Shown here: piece after piece, positions 54,761-61,831 of the stretch | Numbering within the stretch: position 1 is the stretch's first letter | Layout: each line of letters opens with the position of its first letter | Origin: Cloacibacterium rupense | GTDB lineage: Bacteria > Bacteroidota > Bacteroidia > Flavobacteriales > Weeksellaceae | Reading direction: 5' to 3' | NCBI RefSeq assembly: GCF_014645495.1 | Contig: NZ_BMLV01000002.1 | Span: 1 to 64,000 of the forward strand | DNA: 64,000 nucleotides | Position numbers and translations under genes: made by a program | The notes under the pieces: model-generated | What the model was told of the DNA's origin: nothing | The model's database searches: none | The model's input: only the letters and a program-made list of their open reading frames with translations

Positions 54761-55405
54761 TTAAATTTTACGAGCTAAATGAATTCCGTCTCGCAAAGGT
54801 AAAATTACATTTTCAAAATCTGCGTCTTCGGCAATTAATTTATTAACCCATTTAATTTGTTCTGTCTGTTTGTTTCCTTTTTCATCAAGAACTTTTCCGT
54901 ACCAAAGCACATTATCTACCATCAAAACACTTCCTGATTTCATTCTTGGCTTTACCAATTTTAGATATTCTGCATAATTTTCTTTATCAGCATCAATAAA
55001 AATCAAGTCAAAAATATCGTCAGAATCTTTCAAAAATTTTTTAGCATCTTGAAGCTTAAAATCGATTTGAGCAGCAAATTCACTTTCGATAAAATATTTT
55101 TTTGGCAAATAAGCCAAATCTTCATTAACATCTAATGTGGTCAATTTTCCATCTTTTTGCATACCTTCTGCCAAACAAAGCGCAGCATAACCTGTAAAAG
55201 TACCAATTTCTAATATGTTTTTTGGATTTATCATTTTTGAGATTAAAGAAAGTAACCTGCCCTGCAAATAACCTGAAATCATATGTGGCTGCGTGGTTTT
55301 TTGGTAGGTTTCTTTTCTAAGGCGTTTTAGAATTTCTGGTTCTTTAGAAGCCGTATCTTCTAAATATCTGTCCATTTCAGGGTGCAATTCTTCGAAATAA
55401 CTCAT
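54761..55405 (-). CDS. SAM-dependent O-methyltransferase
   Basis: A 214-residue class I methyltransferase of the catechol/caffeoyl-CoA O-methyltransferase type (Methyltransf_3). SAM site ILEIGTFTGYAALCLAEGM, acid LTTLDVNED, metal-site DLIFIDADKENYAEYL and VDNVLWYGKVLD. The substrate is unknown. A TAATTTTG -7 box (complement of 55446-55453) lies about 40 bases upstream. Confidence 0.92.
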   Translation of the reverse strand: MSYFEELHPEMDRYLEDTASKEPEILKRLRKETYQKTTQPHMISGYLQGRLLSLISKMINPKNILEIGTFTGYAALCLAEGMQKDGKLTTLDVNEDLAYLPKKYFIESEFAAQIDFKLQDAKKFLKDSDDIFDLIFIDADKENYAEYLKLVKPRMKSGSVLMVDNVLWYGKVLDEKGNKQTEQIKWVNKLIAEDADFENVILPLRDGIHLARKI

Positions 55406-55438
55406 TTTTTTGTAGTGCGATGATTGGTTGATGTGGTG

Positions 55439-55705
55439 ATGTTTACAAAATTACAGATTTATTTACTTTTCTTTTTAACTTTGGACAAAATATTCAATTT
55501 GAAAACCATCTTCTACCATCCCATCTTCATTTTTTTCATTTGGCCAATATTATTTTTTCCTCTTATTATAATAACAGGTTATGAAATTTTCTACAACAAT
55601 CACTTTAATAAAAATACAAGGAGAAATTTATTTTTAATGTCTTTTGGAACATTATTTTATCTAACTATTGTAGTCTATCTATTTTACATTGTGTCAAAAA
55701 AATAA
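55439..55705 (+). CDS. Small membrane protein of unknown function
   Basis: An 88-residue hydrophobic protein with two or three transmembrane helices. The start is uncertain. A TAACTTTG -7 box at 55476-55483 lies inside this frame, which favours a TTG start at 55499 giving a 68-residue protein beginning MKTIFYHPIFIF. It converges with the OmpA gene and shares its terminator. No family recognised. Confidence 0.5.
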   Translation: MFTKLQIYLLFFLTLDKIFNLKTIFYHPIFIFFIWPILFFPLIIITGYEIFYNNHFNKNTRRNLFLMSFGTLFYLTIVVYLFYIVSKK

Positions 55706-55707
55706 AA

Positions 55708-55728
55708 AATCCCGAAAAAATCGGGATT
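55708..55728. terminator. Bidirectional terminator
   Basis: An 8-bp GC-containing stem (55708-55715 with 55721-55728, AATCCCGA/TCGGGATT) with five A's as loop, flanked by A-rich and T-rich sequence. It lies between a convergent small gene and the OmpA gene. Confidence 0.8.
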
Positions 55729-55752
55729 CTTATTCTGTTAAATTACTTGAAA

Positions 55753-56589
55753 TTATTTTTTCACTGGAGCAATGTCCATCAATTTCATAAATTCATCTAG
55801 CTTAGGCATAATGATGATTTCTGTTCTACGGTTTTCTGCGCGCCCAGAAACCGAAGCATTGGTAGTTTTAGGATTGTATTCACTTCTACCACCAGCAGTA
55901 ATTCTATTCGGATTTACCCCAAATTGAGTCTGTAAAACTTTAGCAACTGAAGTAGCTCTAAGAGCAGACAAATCCCAGTTGTCTTTTGGCAAGTTAGCAC
56001 TTGCCAAAGGTACATTATCTGTATTTCCTTCAATCAAAACGCTGTAAGTATCATAATCATTGATTACTTTCGCTACTTTTCCTAGCACATCTTGAGCTGC
56101 TGGTAAAATATTATAATCGCCTGACTTATAAAGCATTTTATCTGACAATGAAATCATTACCACACCTTTTAATACTTTAACGTCTACATCTGCATCTGCA
56201 ACATTGTCTAAACTTCTTTTCAACTTGTTAGATAAAGCCAAATTTAAACTATCATTTTTAGAATTAGTAGAAATTAGACGTTTGATGTAAGAATTAGATG
56301 CATTTATTTCCCCGATTAGTTTATCGATATTGGCAGAACCTTTTCCTGCATTTGAAAGACAAGCATCTAAAGAAGTTTTCAATGCGCCGTTTTGATCTCT
56401 AAGTAAAGCATTTTCACTTGTTAATCCAGCATTAGCAGATTTCAAGTCTTGTATTTCACGTTGTCTTTCTGCTGCACCTTCTATGCATTGTTTGTAATTA
56501 AGATTTAATGCTTCATACTGTTTCTTGCTTACACATGAGGTAAGAGAAACACCCATAACTGCGATGGTTAAGATTTTAAAAATTCTCAT
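55753..56589 (-). CDS. OmpA family lipoprotein
   Basis: 278 residues from ATG 56589 (MRIFKILTIAVMGVSLTSC), the start of a lipoprotein signal; the much longer frame to 56835 runs antisense through tilS and is spurious. A coiled-coil region (QREIQDLKSANAGLTSENALL) is followed by a C-terminal OmpA domain (SVLIEGNTDNVPLASANL, NWDLSALRATSVAKVLQ, ENRRTEIIIMPK) that binds peptidoglycan. It probably anchors the outer membrane to the wall. Confidence 0.92.
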   Translation of the reverse strand: MRIFKILTIAVMGVSLTSCVSKKQYEALNLNYKQCIEGAAERQREIQDLKSANAGLTSENALLRDQNGALKTSLDACLSNAGKGSANIDKLIGEINASNSYIKRLISTNSKNDSLNLALSNKLKRSLDNVADADVDVKVLKGVVMISLSDKMLYKSGDYNILPAAQDVLGKVAKVINDYDTYSVLIEGNTDNVPLASANLPKDNWDLSALRATSVAKVLQTQFGVNPNRITAGGRSEYNPKTTNASVSGRAENRRTEIIIMPKLDEFMKLMDIAPVKK

Positions 56590-56651
56590 AAATATCATAT
56601 TTAGATTTAAAATTGATTTCAAATTTACAAAAAGGATTTGTTTATATGGTT

Positions 56652-56659
56652 TATATTTG
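56652..56659 (+). promoter_or_regulatory. -7 box of the tilS promoter
   Basis: TATATTTG, exact match. The implied start near 56665 excludes the long frame beginning at 56525 and leaves TTG 56678 or ATG 56711 as the start. Confidence 0.55.
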
Positions 56660-56677
56660 CAAAAAACATACCGTACA

Positions 56678-57604
56678 TTGTTAGACTTTAACAATTTTAA
56701 GAAAATTTTAATGGAATTGGGAGGTGACATCTCTTCCAAAAAATTTCTCTTGGCGGTAAGTGGCGGTGCAGATTCTATGGTGCTGGCTTCGCTTTTTAAA
56801 ATTGGTGATTTGAAATTTGAAATTGCGCACATCAATTATCATTTCAGAGATGAAGATTCAAATCTAGACAAAAAAATAGTAGAAGATTTTTGTAAAAAAA
56901 ATGATATTAAATTTCATTTAAAAGACATTTCGGAGGAAGAAAAATCTAAAATGAAATCTTTACAAAATTGGGCAAGAGAAGTACGTTACGATTTCTTTTT
57001 TAACCTTTTAGTGAAAGAAAACCTAGACTTTATTGTAACTGCACATCATTTGAATGACGAGCTAGAAACCTTTATTATCAATCTTTCTAGAGGCTCTGGA
57101 ATTAAAGGATTGAGCGGAATTCCTAAAAATGAAAACCGAATTTTGCGCCCGCTTTTGAGTTTTTCAAAATCTGAGATTTATGCATTTGCTGAAGAAAACA
57201 AAATCGATTTCAGAGAAGATAAAAGCAACCAAAAAGACGATTATCTGAGAAACAAAATCCGAAATCAAATTGTTCCGAAAATGGAAGAAGTCTTCCCTAA
57301 TTTTTTGGAGAAATTTGGCGAAAGTCTTGGTTATTTAGATACTGTAAATCGTTTTTTTCAAGAAGAAATCCAAAAAACCTTCGATGAAATTTTTGTAGAG
57401 GGCAATGAATCTGAATTCACCTTGAACAAAACCATTTTATTAAAAAAACACAAAACCATTATCATAGAAATCATCAGAAAATTAGGTTTCACAGGAATTG
57501 AAATCGAAAAAATAATGTCTGCCGAAAACGGAAAGTTCTTCCGAAGCAGTACGCATGAAATCACCATAAAAAGAAAAGAAATTTTCTGTAAAAAAAGAAA
57601 TTGA
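56678..57604 (+). CDS. tilS: tRNA(Ile)-lysidine synthase, short form
   Basis: About 308 residues from TTG 56678 (LDFNNFKKILMELGG); ATG 56711 is the alternative. It modifies C34 of tRNA-Ile(CAT) to lysidine. The PP-loop ATPase motif is LLAVSGGADSM, with HINYHFR, WAREVRYDFF, TAHHLNDELETF, RGSGIKGLSGI and DKSNQKDDYLRNKIR. The protein stops about 30 residues into the C-terminal region (GKFFRSSTHEITIKRKE) while family members I recall in Bacteroidota are near 430, so the final domain is missing. No remnant is visible before dsbD. Confidence 0.92.
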   Translation: MLDFNNFKKILMELGGDISSKKFLLAVSGGADSMVLASLFKIGDLKFEIAHINYHFRDEDSNLDKKIVEDFCKKNDIKFHLKDISEEEKSKMKSLQNWAREVRYDFFFNLLVKENLDFIVTAHHLNDELETFIINLSRGSGIKGLSGIPKNENRILRPLLSFSKSEIYAFAEENKIDFREDKSNQKDDYLRNKIRNQIVPKMEEVFPNFLEKFGESLGYLDTVNRFFQEEIQKTFDEIFVEGNESEFTLNKTILLKKHKTIIIEIIRKLGFTGIEIEKIMSAENGKFFRSSTHEITIKRKEIFCKKRN

Positions 57605-57669
57605 TTTTGTAATTGATAAAGATTTAAAACCTTAAGAAGTCTTTAACATTTTTAATCCGTCGTTTTTTT

Positions 57670-57677
57670 TACTTTTG
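57670..57677 (+). promoter_or_regulatory. -7 box of the dsbD promoter
   Basis: TACTTTTG matches TAnnTTTG and is about 20 bases ahead of the dsbD ATG. No clear TTG -33 element. Confidence 0.5.
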
Positions 57678-57696
57678 TAACTTTAAAAATTTAAAA

Positions 57697-59736
57697 ATGA
57701 AGAAATTTTTGCTCTTGTTTTTCGCGGTTGTCTCTCAACTCTTTTTTTCACAAATAGAAAAACACGTAAAGCTGAATTATGATATAAAATCTATTGGTGA
57801 AAACCAGTATGAAGCCATTATTACCGCCAAAATAGACAACGGTTGGCATATTTATTCCAAAGACATAGACCCTGAAGTTGGCGCTATTCCTACGGAAATA
57901 AAAATCACTTCTAAAGACATAGAATTGATAGGAAAAGCTACCGAAACTGGCAAAAAAGAAACCTCTTTTTCCGAAGCTTTTGGTGCTGATCTTACCACAC
58001 TATCTGGAAATGTAATTTTTAAGCAAAAATTTAAACTCAAAAATCCTGAAAAAGGAAGTTCTGTAGCCGCAGAATTTACCTATCAAACTTGTAATGATAA
58101 GGTTTGTCTAGCGCCAGAAACTTTAGAATTTGAGAAAAAAATAGAAGGTACAGTTGCCACAACTACAGAAACAAGCACCGAAGAAACCCTTACAAAAGAC
58201 AGCACCAAAACTACAGAAAATGTAAGTCTTGCAACTACATTAAAGGAAGAACAACACGACGGAATTAAGGTAAATAGTTTGGATTTCAAAAATCCATTAA
58301 CAGACTGCGGAACCAAAACTACAGAAAATAGAGAAAGTAATCTTTGGATTTTTATTTTAGGCTTTATCGGTGGATTGATAGCATTACTTACACCGTGTGT
58401 TTTCCCAATGATTCCTTTAACGGTTTCGTTCTTCACCAAAGGACAAAAAGACAAAGCAAAAGGCAAAAGAGATGCCCTACTTTATGGATTTTTCATCCTT
58501 TTAATTTTTGTTTTATTAAGCGTTCCTTTTCATATCATTGATGGAATTTCAGGGAACATTTTTAATCAAATTTCCACCAATATTTGGTTAAATTTATTCT
58601 TTTTTGCTATTTTCTTATTCTTTGCATTAAGCTTTTTTGGGTACTATGATATCACATTACCAAGTTGGGTAGCCAATAAATCTGCAAAAGCCGAAGAAGC
58701 TGGCGGTTTGATTGGGATTTTCTTTATGGCACTAACTTTAGTAATTGTTTCATTTTCTTGTACCGGACCTATTTTAGGAAGTTTATTAGGTGGCGTAGCT
58801 TCTAGTTCACAAAATGTTCCATTATTGTTAACCTTTGCATTAGCAGGATTCGGTTTGAGTTGGGCTATTGTTTTTGGCTTGTTGGCATTATTTCCTCAAG
58901 CTTTACAAAGTTTGCCAAAATCTGGCGGTTGGATGAATACGGTAAAAGTAGTTCTAGGTTTCATAGAATTAGCTTTAGCACTCAAATTCTTATCAAAAGC
59001 AGATTTGGTGTCTAAAACATTCTTATTAAAAAGAGAACTTTTCATAGGAATATGGATTGTAATTGCCATAGCTTTAGCCTTGTATTTATTCGGGAAGATT
59101 AAGTTTCCTCACGATGATAAAAACGAAAAAATTTCTACGACTAGAAAAATTTTAGGAATTCTAAGTTTTGGATTTGTAGTGTACTTAGTTCAAGGATTAA
59201 TACCTGCGGAAAGACCAAAATTACAATTGCTTTCTGGGATTTTGCCTCCAATTAATGTAAGTTATTTCCACGACGAAAAAGATGGAATCTTGGGAATGCA
59301 TCCTGAACACGATTTCTACAAAGCGATAGAACTTGCAAAAAAAGAAAACAAACCTGTTTTGATAGATTTCACTGGTTACGGTTGTGAAAACTGTAGAAAA
59401 ATGGAAGAATTTGTTTGGAGTGAACCAGATGTGCTGCCAACTCTGCAAAACGAAGTGGTTTTAGCATCACTATATGTAGATGATAAAGAAGAATTGCCAG
59501 AAACCCAGCAAACCAAAATTGATATGGGCAACGGACAAATGAAAAAGGTAAAAACCATTGGTGATAAATGGAGTATGTTTCAACAAGTGAATTTTAATAA
59601 TAATTCTCAGCCGCATTATGTTTTGGTAACACCAGAAGGAAAAGTGATTAACACGCCTGTTTCTGGTTATATGCCAAAAGAAGATTTCAAAAAATTCTTA
59701 GATTGCGGAATTCAGTTTTATAAAAATCAGAAATAA
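57697..59736 (+). CDS. dsbD: Thiol:disulphide interchange protein DsbD
   Basis: A 679-residue protein that carries electrons from cytoplasmic thioredoxin to the periplasm. Signal peptide, then the N-terminal DsbD-alpha domain with a Cys pair in YQTCNDKVCLAPE. Eight or so membrane helices follow, with Cys in LTPCVFPMIPLT and SFSCTGPILG. The C-terminal thioredoxin-like domain has GYGCENCRKMEEFVW. All six expected cysteines are present. Possible partner of the TlpA-like protein at 33359-34645. Confidence 0.95.
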   Translation: MKKFLLLFFAVVSQLFFSQIEKHVKLNYDIKSIGENQYEAIITAKIDNGWHIYSKDIDPEVGAIPTEIKITSKDIELIGKATETGKKETSFSEAFGADLTTLSGNVIFKQKFKLKNPEKGSSVAAEFTYQTCNDKVCLAPETLEFEKKIEGTVATTTETSTEETLTKDSTKTTENVSLATTLKEEQHDGIKVNSLDFKNPLTDCGTKTTENRESNLWIFILGFIGGLIALLTPCVFPMIPLTVSFFTKGQKDKAKGKRDALLYGFFILLIFVLLSVPFHIIDGISGNIFNQISTNIWLNLFFFAIFLFFALSFFGYYDITLPSWVANKSAKAEEAGGLIGIFFMALTLVIVSFSCTGPILGSLLGGVASSSQNVPLLLTFALAGFGLSWAIVFGLLALFPQALQSLPKSGGWMNTVKVVLGFIELALALKFLSKADLVSKTFLLKRELFIGIWIVIAIALALYLFGKIKFPHDDKNEKISTTRKILGILSFGFVVYLVQGLIPAERPKLQLLSGILPPINVSYFHDEKDGILGMHPEHDFYKAIELAKKENKPVLIDFTGYGCENCRKMEEFVWSEPDVLPTLQNEVVLASLYVDDKEELPETQQTKIDMGNGQMKKVKTIGDKWSMFQQVNFNNNSQPHYVLVTPEGKVINTPVSGYMPKEDFKKFLDCGIQFYKNQK

Positions 59737-59756
59737 AAACCTCCAAAAAAAACATA

Positions 59757-59791
59757 AACAAACCCTTGCAGAAATTTTGCAAGGGTTTGTT
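59757..59791. terminator. Bidirectional terminator after dsbD
   Basis: A perfect 14-bp stem (59757-59770 with 59778-59791, AACAAACCCTTGCA/TGCAAGGGTTTGTT) with a seven-base loop, between two convergent genes. The stop codon of the response regulator lies inside its right arm. Confidence 0.85.
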
Positions 59792-60485
59792 ATTCTAATA
59801 TTTTGGCTTTCACTTCTTTGGTAAATTTTCTTCCGATTGGGATTTTATAACCCGAAATATTCAGTAAATTTCCTTCGATAGAATTAATTTTATTGAGCGA
59901 AACAGTAAAAGATTTGTGAACTCTAGAGAACAAATTTTCTGGCAATTCTTCTGAAATAGACGTCAAAGTTCTGTGAGTAATATATGTTTTTTCTGCGGTG
60001 ATGACCTTTACATATTCTTTCATTCCTTCCACAAAAATGATTTCGTCTAGTCCTAGTTTCACCATTTTTTTATCTACTTTTATGATGATATAATCATTTT
60101 TTTGAGGCGTTACTATTCCTTTTTTAAGTTCATTTTCTATTTTAGAAATTGATTTTATGAAACGTGACATCGGAATAGGTTTTACCAAATAATCTAATAC
60201 ATCTAGGTCATAACTTTCTGCGGCAAACTCTCTGTAAGCTGTAGTGATAATGATTTTGGTATTGTTTTTATTGCTATAAAGCTTTATCAGCTCAAAACCT
60301 GACATTAAAGGCATATTGATATCAATAAAAAGAACATCTACCACATTTTTATTGAGAAAATCTAAAGCTTGGACAGAATTATTAAAAACACCTAAGACTT
60401 CAAAGTTTGAATAATTTTTAAAATAATTAACAAGAACTTCGATAGCCAAAGGTTCATCATCTACAATTATGCATTTAATTTTCAT
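59790..60485 (-). CDS. LytTR-family response regulator
   Basis: A 231-residue two-component regulator. The receiver domain has the acidic pair Asp9/Asp10 and phospho-acceptor Asp55 in VLFIDINMPLMSG. The LytTR DNA-binding domain is C-terminal (KMVKLGLDEIIFVEGMKEYVKV, FSRVHKSFTVSLNKIN, IPIGRKF). It overlaps the kinase gene by 11 bases. Targets unknown; the divergent SusC-type receptor is the nearest candidate. Confidence 0.94.
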   Translation of the reverse strand: MKIKCIIVDDEPLAIEVLVNYFKNYSNFEVLGVFNNSVQALDFLNKNVVDVLFIDINMPLMSGFELIKLYSNKNNTKIIITTAYREFAAESYDLDVLDYLVKPIPMSRFIKSISKIENELKKGIVTPQKNDYIIIKVDKKMVKLGLDEIIFVEGMKEYVKVITAEKTYITHRTLTSISEELPENLFSRVHKSFTVSLNKINSIEGNLLNISGYKIPIGRKFTKEVKAKILE

Positions 60486-61521
60486 ATTTTATTGGCATTT
60501 TAAGTTCTATAATATAATAGTTAAACTTGCTTCTCTGTTTAAAACTAAAGTCATTTTGGTATAAAAGATTCAATCTATTGACCACGTTTTCTATTCCTAT
60601 TCCGCTGGTAATTTTGTGATGCGGTGAATTTACAAAATTATTAATAACTTCAAAAATCAAGTATTTTTTATCTTCAACAGTACAATTTATTTTAATTCTT
60701 AACTCATCATTATATCCTCCGTGTTTCAGAGAATTTTCAATAAAATTGATGAAAATCATGGGCGGAACCATTACTTTATCAATATTTGCATTGATATTGG
60801 TAGTTACTTCTATATTTTTAAACCTTAGCTTTTCTATATCTATATAATTCTGGATATAATCAAATTCTTTTATTAGTGGAACGGACTCATTATCCTTAAT
60901 ATCATACAAAACATACTTCATTAATTTAGAAAGTTTGATAATGGTATTAGGCACTAAATTAGACTTAGACAATGACAAGGAATAGAGATTATTAAGTGTA
61001 TTAAAAAAGAAATGTGGCTGAATTTGAATTTCAAGATTTTTGACTTTCATTTTCAGTTGTTCTTCGTTTAAGGCTCTGTTGCGTTCTCTTTCTCTCAACC
61101 ATTTTAAGGTAAGATAGACAGAAGATGCCATCGCCAAAACGTATAATTCTCCTATAACAACCGCTACAATATGGTTAACATCAAAAGGATGGTACTCTCT
61201 ATTGGCTTCTGGCCAAATGTACTTGGTAATCAAAACGTAAGTTAAACCTGTTTTTAGTAAATAGATAACTGCTAAACAACCTAGCAATGCCAAAACATAA
61301 GTTTTATATTTTGATTTTAAAAGAAATTTTGGGATTAAAATAAAGAGATTAACATAAACAAATGGAATATGAAGTGAAAACTCTAACAAATTTGACTTAA
61401 AAGAATACACATAGTCATTAAAATAAGCACCCCATCTCAAAAAATTTAGAAAAAAATAAGCTAACCAAAAGAAAACGTGATGTTTTGGCCTGATATCGAA
61501 CTTGAGTAATCCGGTGTCCAT
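60475..61521 (-). CDS. LytS-type sensor histidine kinase
   Basis: A 348-residue kinase with four N-terminal transmembrane helices (about 15-32, 46-64, 74-98, 116-140), the His_kinase motif with phospho-His170 in QIQPHFFFNTLNNLYSL, and an ATPase domain with IFINFIENSLKHGG (N-box) and SGIGIENVVNRL. No periplasmic sensor domain, as usual in this family, so the signal may come from the membrane. It has its own promoter (61561-61594). Confidence 0.93.
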   Translation of the reverse strand: MDTGLLKFDIRPKHHVFFWLAYFFLNFLRWGAYFNDYVYSFKSNLLEFSLHIPFVYVNLFILIPKFLLKSKYKTYVLALLGCLAVIYLLKTGLTYVLITKYIWPEANREYHPFDVNHIVAVVIGELYVLAMASSVYLTLKWLRERERNRALNEEQLKMKVKNLEIQIQPHFFFNTLNNLYSLSLSKSNLVPNTIIKLSKLMKYVLYDIKDNESVPLIKEFDYIQNYIDIEKLRFKNIEVTTNINANIDKVMVPPMIFINFIENSLKHGGYNDELRIKINCTVEDKKYLIFEVINNFVNSPHHKITSGIGIENVVNRLNLLYQNDFSFKQRSKFNYYIIELKMPIKYEN

Positions 61522-61831
61522 TGTTGAATTTTTTTACAACATTACTTAAAATTTGGTTAACAAACATAATTTCTTGTTAATGTTAAATTCAAAACAAGTC
61601 ATTTTAAGACGATAAAAAGCTATTTATTGAAAGAAAATTAGGCAGTTGATTTAACATAAATTGTCGTTGGTTGAAAAAACAACACTTTTTGTATAATAAA
61701 TTTTTTTAAGATTTTTTTAACAAATACATTTAGACAACAAGAAAAAGATATTTCGGTTTGATAGAATTTTGTCAATTTAATAATTGCTTTTTTTTTAAAC
61801 TGAATAGGAACTAATAAATAATCTAATTTAT
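61522..61831. other. Divergent intergenic region before the right-end SusC gene
   Basis: 310 very AT-rich bases. The minus-strand kinase promoter is listed separately. For the plus strand no exact TAnnTTTG is seen; a near match GAATTTTG lies around 61765. A TTGAAA-15-TATAAT pair near 61671 resembles a proteobacterial sigma-70 promoter but is probably chance in such AT-rich DNA. Confidence 0.4.
61561..61594 (-). promoter_or_regulatory. Promoter of the LytS/LytTR operon
   Basis: TTTTG (complement of 61590-61594), a 21-base spacer, then TATGTTTG (complement of 61561-61568). The start near 61555 gives a leader of about 34 bases. Confidence 0.7.

Noticed and set aside
56525-56677. Long upstream start of tilS
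   Set aside because: A TATATTTG promoter box at 56652-56659 lies inside the extension, which also overlaps the OmpA start and has no family similarity.
56590-56835. N-terminal extension of the OmpA lipoprotein gene
   Set aside because: The extension lies antisense to tilS and hides a perfect lipoprotein signal beginning at 56589.
61671-61697. TTGAAA / TATAAT pair resembling a sigma-70 promoter
   Set aside because: The spacer is only 15 bases, the region is extremely AT-rich and Bacteroidota do not use this consensus.
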